A DNA stretch of 64,000 bases from Winogradskyella pelagia (GTDB lineage: Bacteria; Bacteroidota; Bacteroidia; Flavobacteriales; Flavobacteriaceae). The stretch covers positions 476,961 to 540,960 of the forward strand of contig NZ_JAGEVF010000001.1 of the NCBI RefSeq assembly GCF_017581965.1. Reading direction: 5' to 3'. This document shows, piece after piece, positions 45,314-54,007 of the stretch (its first letter is position 1; the number at the start of each line of letters is the position of its first letter). Under the pieces are notes generated by a model that had not been told where the DNA came from, ran no database searches, and saw nothing but the letters and a program-made list of their open reading frames with translations. Position numbers and translations under genes: made by a program.

Positions 45314-46168
45314 ATGACTGATTTTAAGGAAATTACCAAAATGGGCTTGTCCATTAGTGTGGTTTTTTCCTCAATTGCGGGTTATCTTTTAGGAGCAGAA
45401 GTAATTAATTTTGGAACATTAGTCTTATTATCCTTTGGAGGTTATTTTATGGTTGGTGCATCTAATGCCTATAATCAAATTATTGAACGAGATTTAGATG
45501 CTTTGATGGACAGAACCAAAAATAGACCCATTCCTGCAGGTCGAATGAGCGTTAATACAGCCTTTATTATTGCCACCTCATTTACTATTTTGGGTTTAAT
45601 TACGCTTTATGTTATTAATCCAAAGACCGCAATGTGGGGAGCAATTTCTATATTTATATACACTTGTGTTTATACACCTTTAAAAACAAAGACAGCATTA
45701 TCAGTATTTGTGGGTGCGCTTCCTGGTGCTATTCCCTTTATGCTGGGTTGGGTCGCGGCGAGAAATGACTTTGGTATAGAGCCAGGAACGTTATTTGCAA
45801 TCCAGTTCTTTTGGCAGTTTCCTCATTTTTGGTCTATAGGTTGGTTTTTATATGACGATTATAAGAAAGGCGGGTTTTTTATGTTACCAACAGGGAAACC
45901 AGATAAAGGAACCGCTGTACAAATTATTCTATATAGTATATGGACGATTATAGCTTCAATAATACCGGTTTTCGGTTTTACTGGAGATTTAAAGTTGTCA
46001 TTAGTCGGAGCTGTGCTGGTCTTTTTATTGGGAATGGTAATGTTGTTTTATGCCTTTAGGCTGTTTAAAGAACGCACAACTAAGGCAGCTAAACAGTTAA
46101 TGCTTTCAAGTGTATTTTATATAACAATGCTGCAGATTATTTACGTAGTGGATAAATTTTTGAGTTAG
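45314..46168 (+). CDS. ctaB: Protoheme IX farnesyltransferase (heme o synthase)
   Basis: This 284-residue protein is a UbiA-type prenyltransferase with eight or nine helices. The Mg2+-diphosphate motif is NAYNQIIERDLDALMDRTKNR, and HFWSIGWFLYDDYKKGG is the heme o synthase loop. It farnesylates heme b to heme o, the precursor of heme a for the aa3 oxidase. The ATG at 45314 is chosen because a promoter -7 element occupies 45235-45242, upstream of it. It leads an operon with the two subunit III genes and subunit IV. Confidence 0.93.
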   Translation: MTDFKEITKMGLSISVVFSSIAGYLLGAEVINFGTLVLLSFGGYFMVGASNAYNQIIERDLDALMDRTKNRPIPAGRMSVNTAFIIATSFTILGLITLYVINPKTAMWGAISIFIYTCVYTPLKTKTALSVFVGALPGAIPFMLGWVAARNDFGIEPGTLFAIQFFWQFPHFWSIGWFLYDDYKKGGFFMLPTGKPDKGTAVQIILYSIWTIIASIIPVFGFTGDLKLSLVGAVLVFLLGMVMLFYAFRLFKERTTKAAKQLMLSSVFYITMLQIIYVVDKFLS

Positions 46169-46172
46169 AAAG

Positions 46173-46763
46173 ATGGATTTAACACAAGGAACATCAGAAG
46201 AGAAGAGAGCACGTTCAAAGAAAATGATGCTTTGGTTTGCTATTGGTTCTTTAGTAATGTCTTTTGCGGGATTACTTAGTGCTTTTATTGTAAGCAGTCA
46301 GCGAGAAGATTGGTTAACCGATTTTCAATTACCAGATGCATTTATTGTAAGTACAATTATAATTTTAGCTAGTAGTTTAACATTCATAGTTGCAAAGCGC
46401 GCTCTAGGCCAAAATAACAACCAGATAACATCTTTTGGTCTTCTGTTAACTTTAATTCTCGGAATTACTTTTGTTTATTATCAGTTTCTTGGATTTAGAC
46501 AAATTGTTGAAGCAGGATATAATTTCACGGGCCCTACAAGCAACGTTACAATGTCATTTATTTACCTGATTGCTATAGCTCATATAGCTCACGTCGTTGC
46601 AGGGCTTGTATGTATTTTGGTTGTAATTTTTAATCATTTTAGAAAGAAATATACTCCATCAAAAATGCTTGGTCTCGAATTGGCTGCTATTTTCTGGCAT
46701 TTTATTGATTTACTGTGGCTCATCCTCTTTTTATTTTTATATTTTTTTAGATACATAATTTGA
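46173..46763 (+). CDS. Cytochrome c oxidase subunit III, short form
   Basis: This 196-residue protein has five or more helices and the heme-copper oxidase subunit III pattern: KKMMLWFAIGSLVMSFAGLLSA, YYQFLGFRQIV, IAHIAHVVAGL and ELAAIFWHFIDLLWLILF. It is shorter than its neighbour and lacks the usual first loop. Subunit III stabilises the oxidase and carries no redox centre. It sits 4 nt after ctaB and 39 nt before the second subunit III gene, where TATTTTTG at 46765-46772 is a weak -7 candidate. Confidence 0.88.
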   Translation: MDLTQGTSEEKRARSKKMMLWFAIGSLVMSFAGLLSAFIVSSQREDWLTDFQLPDAFIVSTIIILASSLTFIVAKRALGQNNNQITSFGLLLTLILGITFVYYQFLGFRQIVEAGYNFTGPTSNVTMSFIYLIAIAHIAHVVAGLVCILVVIFNHFRKKYTPSKMLGLELAAIFWHFIDLLWLILFLFLYFFRYII

Positions 46764-46802
46764 TTATTTTTGTCCAATCTTAAAATTTGTTAATACTACT
46801 TT

Positions 46803-47804
46803 ATGGATTCTACTGTAGCTAGTACTGGAACTGAAGGAAAAACTTGGGGCGGAGGTAATAGACCTCTTGGCGCAAGTTATGGAAAGTTGATGATGTGGTT
46901 CTTTATTGTTTCTGATGCGTTGACTTTTTCTGGCTTTTTAGCGGCCTATGGTTTTTCAAGATTCAAATTTATTGAGTCCTGGCCAATTGCTGACGAAGTG
47001 TTTACGCACGTTCCTTTTCTTCACGGGCAGGAGTTACCAATGATTTATGTTGCCTTCATGACATTCATACTTATTATGTCATCTGTAACCATGGTTCTAG
47101 CTGTTGATGCAGGTCACCATATGAATAAGGCGAAAGTGACCTTGTATATGTTTTTAACCATTATCGGTGGTGCAATTTTCGTTGGTTCACAGGCCTGGGA
47201 ATGGGCAACATTTATTAATGGTGACTATGGTGCGGTTCAAACAAAGGGAGGCAATATTTTACAATTTGGTGAATATGTGACCGTAGATGGTGAAGAAAAG
47301 TTTAAAAGAATATCAGTTGATGATTTTGCCATGACCGTTGAAGGTCAGCGCACAGAGCACGAAAGAAAAAATGGACTTTGGTTTGTGGATGAAGGGCCAC
47401 TACCAGATTACTCCGTTAGTGAAATATATAATGGCCTTGCTGCTAACGAAAATATTCTTGTTAGAACCCAAATCATAAATGAGGAAGGTGAAAAAACAAT
47501 ATTGTCTAGAGAAGAATCTCTTAAACAAGTAAAAGATAATGGTCAGCTAGTTGTAAAAGGTGCAAACCTAATTGTTAATGAATATGGAACATCTCTATTT
47601 GCAGATTTCTTTTTCTTCATAACAGGGTTCCATGGATTCCACGTATTCTCTGGAGTAGTAATAAATATAATCATTTTCTTTAATGTCATTTTAGGCACGT
47701 ATGAAAGACGAGGTAGCTACGAGATGGTGGAGAAAGTTGGATTGTACTGGCACTTTGTAGATTTAGTTTGGGTATTTGTTTTTACATTCTTCTATTTAGT
47801 ATAA
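46803..47804 (+). CDS. Cytochrome c oxidase subunit III with ~120-residue inserted soluble domain
   Basis: This 333-residue protein shows subunit III features: KLMMWFFIVSDALTFSGFLAAY, SQAWEW (132-134), FFFFITGFHGFHVFSGVVI (269-287) and YWHFVDLVWVFVF. Between residues ~138 and 262 lies a soluble, charged stretch that replaces a normally short loop (GEYVTVDGEEKFKRISVDD, EHERKNGLWFVDEGPLPDY, ILVRTQIINEEGEK). The helix-flanking context places this insert on one membrane face as a domain of unknown role. It forms, with the short subunit III and subunit IV, the rest of the oxidase whose I and II subunits lie 20 kb away. Confidence 0.9.
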   Translation: MDSTVASTGTEGKTWGGGNRPLGASYGKLMMWFFIVSDALTFSGFLAAYGFSRFKFIESWPIADEVFTHVPFLHGQELPMIYVAFMTFILIMSSVTMVLAVDAGHHMNKAKVTLYMFLTIIGGAIFVGSQAWEWATFINGDYGAVQTKGGNILQFGEYVTVDGEEKFKRISVDDFAMTVEGQRTEHERKNGLWFVDEGPLPDYSVSEIYNGLAANENILVRTQIINEEGEKTILSREESLKQVKDNGQLVVKGANLIVNEYGTSLFADFFFFITGFHGFHVFSGVVINIIIFFNVILGTYERRGSYEMVEKVGLYWHFVDLVWVFVFTFFYLV

Positions 47805-47822
47805 AAAAAGAAAAAAAGCTTT

Positions 47823-48269
47823 ATGGCACACGAACATAAATTAGAAATATTTAGAGGTCTTTGGAAGTTTAAATCAAATCAACATAAGATTTGGGGCGTA
47901 TTGGTTTTCTTAACTTTTGTAACAGCAATAGAGGTTATATTAGGTATTTATAAGCCAGACAGTCTAATGGCACCTCTTATGACACCATTTGAGGGTGGGT
48001 TTTTTGCTACCCTAGGTAACATTTTGTTTTCGCCTGTTATTTACATGAAGTCTCTAAACTTAATTTTTATAGTATTAACTATTGTAAAAGCTTATTATAT
48101 TACTTGGGACTTTATGCACATGAGAGATGAAAAAGGTAGTCTTAGAAAAATGGTGGTTTGGACAGGAGTTTTCCTAATCTGTTATTTAATATTCATTCTG
48201 CTGCAAGAAGGAGGGTATGTATTTGATGTTTACAATGCAGATGACTCCTTAATTAAGCGAGATTTTTAA
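47823..48269 (+). CDS. Cytochrome c oxidase subunit IV-like membrane protein
   Basis: This 148-residue protein has three to four predicted helices and the caa3-type subunit IV/COX4-prokaryotic pattern: HKIWGVLVFLTFVTAIEVILG, VLTIVKAYYITWDFMHMRDE, VWTGVFLICYLIFILL. It is a small structural or assembly subunit of the oxidase. It lies 18 nt after the subunit III gene and 28 nt before a terminator. Confidence 0.88.
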   Translation: MAHEHKLEIFRGLWKFKSNQHKIWGVLVFLTFVTAIEVILGIYKPDSLMAPLMTPFEGGFFATLGNILFSPVIYMKSLNLIFIVLTIVKAYYITWDFMHMRDEKGSLRKMVVWTGVFLICYLIFILLQEGGYVFDVYNADDSLIKRDF

Positions 48270-48296
48270 AAACGATTATAATCGTTAAAGGATATT

Positions 48297-48327
48297 AAAA
48301 AGGTGGTTTTTATGAGCCACCTTTTTT
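48297..48327 (+). terminator. Terminator after oxidase subunit IV
   Basis: AAAAAGGTGG (48297-48306) pairs with CCACCTTTTT (48317-48326), with a loop of about 10 nt and a T-run. It separates the oxidase operon from the Sco module. Confidence 0.85.
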
Positions 48328-48408
48328 ATTTTTGCATTTTAAGGTCTCTAACAAAGAGTATTGAGAAAAAATTTGTTTTTTCTTTAATTTTAAGATACTT
48401 CTAAAGTA

Positions 48409-49119
48409 ATGACAGTAAGTACTACAAAACGAAATATTGTACTGGGAATATTATTTTTTCTTCCGGTTGCCTTCCTTTTAATGCTGTACCCTGCAAAGCA
48501 CAACTATATACCATTAGATATTGTAAATGAGAGGGTTTCAGAAATAAATCAGTTTTATTCAGTAGAAGGAGACACTATTCAGTTAACTAATCACATAACG
48601 GTAATTGGATTTTTAGGTAAAACACCAATTAAAAATGCTACTGCAGCATCAAATCTAAAAGAATTAGTCTATGATAAATTTAAAGGGTTTAAAAAATTTC
48701 AAATTGTAATTGTTGCTCCTGTTGGGACGGAAGAAGATATAACGGAGCTTAATAAAGAAATAAGCACCTACGAAGATATGAGATTTTGGCACTATGTTTT
48801 TGCAAATGAAAATCAAATAAATGCCTTGTATAACTCCCTTAAATCAGTATCTGATTTAAGGGACGACTTATCTACTGATAATGTTTTTATAGTAGATAAG
48901 GATTTAAACCAAAGAGGCCGTATCGATGGCCGGGAAAAAAAGGAGATAGAAGCTAATAAACCAGAGTATAGTGTATATAGCTACAATACCATACAAGTGG
49001 CAGATATTAAGAATAAAATGAGTGAGGATATGCGTATTCTATTCACGGAATACAGGCAAAAGCGCAAAGGGAGATTTGATGATTCCAATACAAGAAGAGC
49101 TAACGATTTAAAGCAATAA
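48409..49119 (+). CDS. Sco-like/thioredoxin-fold membrane protein without cysteines
   Basis: This 236-residue protein has one N-terminal helix (about 8-27) and a soluble domain that follows the Sco1 pattern of its neighbour: ITVIGFLG then KTPIKN where Sco has CPTIC, a IVIVAPVGTEEDI strand, MRFWHYVFANENQINALYNSLK, and NVFIVDKDLNQRGRIDG. It contains no cysteine at all, so it cannot bind copper like Sco or act as a thiol redox protein. It lies 1 nt before sco1, so both are made together. A chaperone or scaffold role for oxidase assembly is inferred, not shown. Confidence 0.75.
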   Translation: MTVSTTKRNIVLGILFFLPVAFLLMLYPAKHNYIPLDIVNERVSEINQFYSVEGDTIQLTNHITVIGFLGKTPIKNATAASNLKELVYDKFKGFKKFQIVIVAPVGTEEDITELNKEISTYEDMRFWHYVFANENQINALYNSLKSVSDLRDDLSTDNVFIVDKDLNQRGRIDGREKKEIEANKPEYSVYSYNTIQVADIKNKMSEDMRILFTEYRQKRKGRFDDSNTRRANDLKQ

Positions 49120-49120
49120 A

Positions 49121-49876
49121 ATGAGTAAAAAAACAAACTATTCTTACGTTGGTGTAGCCTTTATTATCCTGGTTTTTGGGATTATTTTTATTCCAAGAAT
49201 AATAGATAGAATAAGTCAAGGTGATATCAACAGGGCAGACGAAAGTAGAAGCTCTCAGGTGTCCAATAGCGAAGGTAAAAAGTCAGATTTGACCTATATT
49301 CCTTCTGCCGATGGTGGAAAAAGAAAGGTGCCAGAATTTAGTTTTGTAGACCAAGATGGTGATACCATTTCAAATAAAGATTATGAGGGTAAAGTTTATT
49401 TAGTAGAATTTTTCTTTACGACATGCCCAACGATTTGCCCAAGAATGAATAAGAACCTAGTTCAGATTCAAAATCACTTTGAAGAATTTAAGGATGAGTT
49501 TGGAGTTGCATCATTTACAATAACACCAGATATTGATACTCCAGAGGTGCTTAAGGCCTATGCAGATAATTATGGTATTACCAATCCTAATTGGCACCTA
49601 ATGACAGGCGACGAGGAAACCATTTATAAATTGGCTAACGAAGGCTTTTACCTTTACACGGCAAAGGATGAAGCAGTTGAAGGTGGATTTGAACACTCAG
49701 GAAATTTTGCCTTAATTGATAAAGAAGGCTATATAAGGTCTAGAATGTTGTCAACCGGAAATCCCTTGATTTACTACAATGGAATTATTTCTGAAGAAGA
49801 GGGTGTAGATGATGAAGGGATTCCACAAGAAATTACCATGTTAAAGGAAGATATTGCTAAACTCTTGAAAGAATAA
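49121..49876 (+). CDS. SCO1/SenC family copper chaperone
   Basis: This 251-residue protein has an N-terminal membrane anchor (about 7-25) and a thioredoxin-like domain. Copper ligands are Cys102 and Cys106 (FFTTCPTICPRM) and His192 (GGFEHSGNFALID). Other Sco features are SFTITPDIDTPEVLKAYADNYG and WHLMTGDEETIYKLA. It helps load copper into the CuA centre of subunit II (coxB upstream in this window). It lies between the Cys-less twin and the DUF420 gene with 1-2 nt gaps. Confidence 0.93.
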   Translation: MSKKTNYSYVGVAFIILVFGIIFIPRIIDRISQGDINRADESRSSQVSNSEGKKSDLTYIPSADGGKRKVPEFSFVDQDGDTISNKDYEGKVYLVEFFFTTCPTICPRMNKNLVQIQNHFEEFKDEFGVASFTITPDIDTPEVLKAYADNYGITNPNWHLMTGDEETIYKLANEGFYLYTAKDEAVEGGFEHSGNFALIDKEGYIRSRMLSTGNPLIYYNGIISEEEGVDDEGIPQEITMLKEDIAKLLKE

Positions 49877-49878
49877 AA

Positions 49879-50424
49879 ATGAGTACTGAACAAAATCAAT
49901 TGGAGAAAAAATATAATAAATGGATTGTGGTACTATCCATAGCAGTTCCACTCGTTGTTGCAGCCTTGTTTGGAGTAAATCTTAGAAAGCTAGGCTATGA
50001 TGTTGAGCCTTTGAGATTTTTACCTCCAATTTATGCCACAGTAAACGGAATTACTGCCGTTGTATTAGTGATGGCTGTTGTTGCCATAAAGAATAGTAAA
50101 AGACAATTACATGAGAGATTAATGAAATTTGCAATTGCCTTGTCTGTAGCTTTCTTGGTAATGTATGTTGCTTATCACATGACAAGTGATTCTACAAAAT
50201 TTGGAGGAGAAGGATTTATTAGATATATCTATTATTTTATTTTGATAACTCATATTTCGCTATCTATTGTAATTATTCCATTTGTATTGATTACCTACGT
50301 AAGAGCTATAACCAATAATTTTGAAAGACATAAGAAAATTGCCAAGATAACTTTTCCAATGTGGTTATATGTTGCTGTAACAGGTGTAATTGTTTATCTT
50401 ATGATTTCTCCATACTACGTATAA
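49879..50424 (+). CDS. DUF420 membrane protein
   Basis: This 181-residue protein has about five helices and matches DUF420 (NGITAVVLVMAVVAIKNSKRQLHERLMKFA, HITHISLSIVIIPF type stretches, FERHKKIAKITFPMWLYVAVTGVIVYLMI). DUF420 proteins are usually found near cytochrome oxidase and Sco genes and are thought to take part in oxidase maturation. The conserved histidines in HERLMK, HMTS, THIS and RHKK could bind heme or copper (inference). It lies 2 nt after sco1. Confidence 0.88.
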   Translation: MSTEQNQLEKKYNKWIVVLSIAVPLVVAALFGVNLRKLGYDVEPLRFLPPIYATVNGITAVVLVMAVVAIKNSKRQLHERLMKFAIALSVAFLVMYVAYHMTSDSTKFGGEGFIRYIYYFILITHISLSIVIIPFVLITYVRAITNNFERHKKIAKITFPMWLYVAVTGVIVYLMISPYYV

Positions 50425-50426
50425 TA

Positions 50427-50642
50427 ATGAGACGAAAACTACTATTAACAGTAATAACGCTATTAGCATTTGTCCATTCCAACGCTCAGTGCGCCATGTG
50501 CAGAGCTGTACTTGAGAGTGAAGAAGGGCAATCCACTGCACAAGGAATCAACGACGGCATAATGTTTTTAATGGCTATTCCATACATTATTGTTGGTACT
50601 ATTGGCTATTTTATTTACCGCACTTATAAAAAAACACAATAG
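50427..50642 (+). CDS. Small secreted CxxC membrane protein of the oxidase-assembly module
   Basis: This 71-residue protein has an N-terminal signal peptide or anchor (LLLTVITLLAFVHSNA), followed directly by CAMC (Cys22 and Cys25), a short polar stretch and a C-terminal helix (IMFLMAIPYIIVGTIGYFIY). The ATG at 50427, 2 nt after the DUF420 stop, is chosen because the longer frame upstream runs through the DUF420 gene. The CxxC beside the membrane could bind copper or heme or exchange thiols. The operon link to Sco suggests a part in CuA assembly (inference). I do not know an assigned function. Confidence 0.75.
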   Translation: MRRKLLLTVITLLAFVHSNAQCAMCRAVLESEEGQSTAQGINDGIMFLMAIPYIIVGTIGYFIYRTYKKTQ

Positions 50643-50778
50643 TCAAGCAGTAAATAAACTCCTGTATTTCGCTGTTTATGGGATATAATTAAGAATTGTT
50701 CTAAGATATTTCTTAACACTTTATTGGCAGAGATTGGTTCTATTAATTGTTAAAATTGCAATCCAATCTAGAGGCACA

Positions 50779-51480
50779 ATGATACAAATTAAAGATTTAC
50801 ACAAGTCTTACCACATGGGAAGCAATTCTCTTCATGTACTAAAGGGTATCAATTTTGATGTCAAGGAAGGTGAATTGGTTTCAATAATGGGGTCTTCTGG
50901 GTCAGGAAAATCTACGCTTCTAAACATTCTAGGAATGTTAGACGAAGCAGATAGTGGGAGCTACGTCTTGGATGGTGTGCCCATTAAGAACCTCAATGAG
51001 AAAATAGCAGCTCAATATAGAAATAAATTTTTAGGATTTATTTTTCAATCCTTTAATCTTATAAATTATAAATCTGCTTTAGATAATGTGGCAATGCCAT
51101 TATTTTATCAAGGTATGAAACGAAAGGAGCGTGTTGAAAGGGCAGAACACTATTTAGAAAAAGTGGGATTGGCAGATTGGTCACACCATTTACCAAGTGA
51201 GCTTTCAGGTGGTCAAAAACAGCGCGTTGCGGTAGCAAGAGCATTAGCGAGTGACCCTAAGGTTCTATTGGCTGATGAGCCAACAGGAGCCTTAGATTCT
51301 GTAACATCTCACGAAGTTATGGATTTAATACAAGGAATAAACGACGAAGGAAAAACCATACTTATTGTAACTCACGAGAACGATATTGCTCAAATGACCA
51401 AACGTATTGTTCAGTTAAAAGATGGAGTAATTATTGACGATAGCCCAGTAAAACAAGTTAGAGCTAAGGAATATGTTTAA
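50779..51480 (+). CDS. ABC transporter ATP-binding protein (MacB/LolD type)
   Basis: This 233-residue protein has Walker A GSSGSGKST, signature LSGGQKQRVAVARAL, Walker B VLLADEPTGALD, and the switch histidine in IVTHEND. It is the LolD/MacB subtype (IKDLHKSYHMGSNSLHVLKGI) that powers MacB-type or FtsX-type permeases. The ATG at 50779 is chosen because it gives the standard MIQIKDL N-terminus. It overlaps the first permease by 8 nt, so they are translationally coupled. The export substrate is unknown. Confidence 0.94.
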   Translation: MIQIKDLHKSYHMGSNSLHVLKGINFDVKEGELVSIMGSSGSGKSTLLNILGMLDEADSGSYVLDGVPIKNLNEKIAAQYRNKFLGFIFQSFNLINYKSALDNVAMPLFYQGMKRKERVERAEHYLEKVGLADWSHHLPSELSGGQKQRVAVARALASDPKVLLADEPTGALDSVTSHEVMDLIQGINDEGKTILIVTHENDIAQMTKRIVQLKDGVIIDDSPVKQVRAKEYV

Positions 51481-52717
51481 TATAGAACGTTGGCAAGAAA
51501 TATTTGAGACGCTTAAAAAGAACAAGCTAAGAACTATTCTTACTGGGATTTCTGTGGCTTCAGGTATTTTTATTCTCGTGGTTTTATTAGGATTTAGCTC
51601 TGGTATACAAAATGGTGTAACTGAACAATTCTCTGGGGATGCTACCAACGAAATTAGTGTACGTACCAGAAGAACTACTAAAAGTTATAAAGGATTAAAT
51701 CCCAATCGTAGAATACAACTTAAAAACGAAGACTTCGAAAATGTGAGTTCTACTTATGATGATTATTTAGAATTTCGTTCTGCAAATTACTCCATATGGA
51801 GTGGCCAGATTGTTTATAAAAATGAAACTGGAAATTTTAGTGTCCAGGGAGTTCATCCAGACTTTCAGTACATTGAAAACTCAAGTATTCTTCAAGGAAG
51901 ATTTATTAATCAAGCAGATTTAAATGATGCCAGAAAAGTCATCGTAATTGGAACGAAAGTAAAGAGTGAGATGTTTAAGGGTAAGAATCCAATAGATGAA
52001 ATGGTTTCTATCTTCGGCATAAACTTTAAAGTTGTTGGAGTTTATTCTGATCCAGGAGGAGAACGTGAAGAGGATAATGTCTACATTCCCATAACAGCAG
52101 CACAAGTAGCTTTTAATGGTGGTGATAGAATACGCAATATGCAATTTACAGTGCCAATGCAAAAAAGTTTGGCTAAATCTGTTGAGGTGTCAAATTTACT
52201 CTTAGAGAGCATAGAGAGAGATTTAAAGCAAAAATATATTATTGCACCAGATGATAGAGCTGCGATTCGTGTAAGCAATACCCTTGAGGAAGCGCAGAAA
52301 ATTTATTCATTGATTGATATTATTAAAGCCGTGTTCTGGTTTGTAGGAATTGGGACCATTATCGCAGGTGTGGTTGGCGTTGGCAACATAATGATTATCA
52401 TTGTTAAAGAACGCACAAAAGAGATAGGCATACGTAAAGCATTAGGAGCTGTGCCAATGTCCATTGTTGGTATGATTCTCCAGGAAGCTATTTTCGTAAC
52501 CATGTTTTCTGGTTTGTTCGGTTTAATACTTGGCTTAGGCTTGCTCGAACTTGTTGGTCCTACTATTGATAATGATTATATAAAATATCCTCAAGTAGAT
52601 TTTAATACGGCTCTTTATACCGTATTTCTGTTAGTCGCCGCAGGAAGTCTTGCAGGATTTGTTCCAGCTTACAGAGCAGCAAAAATCAAACCTATTATTG
52701 CACTAAGAGACGAATAG
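51473..52717 (+). CDS. MacB-type ABC permease (first copy)
   Basis: This 414-residue protein has the MacB/FtsX layout: an N-terminal helix (TILTGISVASGIFILVVLLGF), a periplasmic MacB_PCD domain (about 45-270), and three C-terminal helices preceded by the ATPase-contact motif VKERTKEIGIRKALGA. It lies 1 nt before the second permease. Together the two probably form a heterodimer served by the single ATPase. Substrates of such systems include peptides, lipids and antibiotics; none can be assigned here. Confidence 0.93.
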   Translation: MFNIERWQEIFETLKKNKLRTILTGISVASGIFILVVLLGFSSGIQNGVTEQFSGDATNEISVRTRRTTKSYKGLNPNRRIQLKNEDFENVSSTYDDYLEFRSANYSIWSGQIVYKNETGNFSVQGVHPDFQYIENSSILQGRFINQADLNDARKVIVIGTKVKSEMFKGKNPIDEMVSIFGINFKVVGVYSDPGGEREEDNVYIPITAAQVAFNGGDRIRNMQFTVPMQKSLAKSVEVSNLLLESIERDLKQKYIIAPDDRAAIRVSNTLEEAQKIYSLIDIIKAVFWFVGIGTIIAGVVGVGNIMIIIVKERTKEIGIRKALGAVPMSIVGMILQEAIFVTMFSGLFGLILGLGLLELVGPTIDNDYIKYPQVDFNTALYTVFLLVAAGSLAGFVPAYRAAKIKPIIALRDE

Positions 52718-52718
52718 T

Positions 52719-53978
52719 ATGTTTAATAAGGATCGCTGGGACGAAATATTAGAAGCGCTAACCGCTAATAAGTTTAGAACACTGCTTACTGCATTTGGAG
52801 TGTTCTGGGGAATTACCATATTGGTTTTACTATTAGCACTCACCAACGGACTTAAAAATGGTGTAACTGCAAGTTTTAATAATTTCGCTGCAAACTCAAT
52901 GTTTACTTGGACACAGCGTGCATCTATATCCTATAAGGGATTACCAAAAGGCAGACGATTCAACTACAAATTAGATGATATTGCAGCACTAAAATCTGAA
53001 TTTCCAGAATTAAAATATGTCTCACCGAGAAATTCTCTTGGTGGGTATCGTGGCGCCAATAATGTAACTAGAGGAACTAATATTGGAGCTTTTCAAATAT
53101 ATGGCGATTATCCAGAATTTATTGAGCAACTTCCAATGGATATCCTTCAAGGAAGGTTTATAAGTCATTCAGATATTGACGCAAAAAGAAAAGTTTGTGT
53201 TATTGGTATCGATGTTGTTGCTGGTTTATACGATAAAGGGGAAGACGTTATTGGCACCTACATAAAAATAAACGGTGTCAACTTCATGGTAGTCGGTGTT
53301 TTTAAAAATGTCAATAGTCAAGGGGATAGTGAAGAGGAGGCCAATACTATATTTATTCCGTTTACGACATTTAATCAAGCGTTCAACTACGGAGACCGCG
53401 TGGGTTGGATGGCCATAACAGCTTATGATGAATTTAGTATTACTAATTTAAAAGATAGAATATTTAGTGTTCTAAAAGGTAGGCATACAGTACACCCAAA
53501 TGATGATCGTGCCTTTGGCCATAGAGATATTTCAGAGCAGTTTGCAAAAGTAACAGGCTTGTTTACCATTTTAACTCTTGTGGGTTATTTTGTTGGAGCG
53601 CTTATTTTGCTTTCTGGCATTATAGGTATTAGTAATATAATGCTAATAGTGGTTAAGGAGAGAACTAAAGAAATTGGTGTAAGAAGAGCACTAGGCGCAA
53701 CACCTTGGAATATTAGATTACAAATTTTACAAGAAAGCTTAATACTGACCATTCTAGCAGGAATGACGGGTGTCGCATTTGCTGGTGGTGTTATATGGTT
53801 AATGAATTATTCCTTGGAACAAAGCGGACCGGTGGAAAATTTTGCGAACCCAAGTGTTGGAATGCCTGTTGTATTTACAGCCTTAACTATTTTAACGGTT
53901 TCAGGTTTATTGGCAGGTATGATACCAGCTAATAGTGCAACTAAAATGAAACCAGTTGATGCCCTTAGAATTGAATAA
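52719..53978 (+). CDS. MacB-type ABC permease (second copy)
   Basis: This 419-residue protein is a paralogue of the preceding permease. It has an N-terminal helix (LLTAFGVFWGITILVLLLAL), a periplasmic domain (LQGRFISHSDIDAKRKVCVIG, FKNVNSQGDSEEEANTIFIPF), the contact motif VKERTKEIGVRRALGATPWNI, and three C-terminal helices. The shared periplasmic motif GRFI, which matches the first copy, indicates gene duplication. A heterodimer is likely. It is followed 30 nt later by an adaptor gene. Confidence 0.93.
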   Translation: MFNKDRWDEILEALTANKFRTLLTAFGVFWGITILVLLLALTNGLKNGVTASFNNFAANSMFTWTQRASISYKGLPKGRRFNYKLDDIAALKSEFPELKYVSPRNSLGGYRGANNVTRGTNIGAFQIYGDYPEFIEQLPMDILQGRFISHSDIDAKRKVCVIGIDVVAGLYDKGEDVIGTYIKINGVNFMVVGVFKNVNSQGDSEEEANTIFIPFTTFNQAFNYGDRVGWMAITAYDEFSITNLKDRIFSVLKGRHTVHPNDDRAFGHRDISEQFAKVTGLFTILTLVGYFVGALILLSGIIGISNIMLIVVKERTKEIGVRRALGATPWNIRLQILQESLILTILAGMTGVAFAGGVIWLMNYSLEQSGPVENFANPSVGMPVVFTALTILTVSGLLAGMIPANSATKMKPVDALRIE

Positions 53979-54007
53979 CTAAATAAAGAATAACTAATTA
54001 CATTGTA

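Noticed and set aside
46765..46772. TATTTTTG before the long subunit III gene as an internal promoter
   Set aside because: No TTG at -33 and the gene lies in a compact operon; the match is expected by chance in AT-rich DNA.
50361..50426. Cys-rich N-terminal extension of the small CAMC protein
   Set aside because: These codons overlap the DUF420 gene in another frame; ATG 50427 gives a clean signal peptide.
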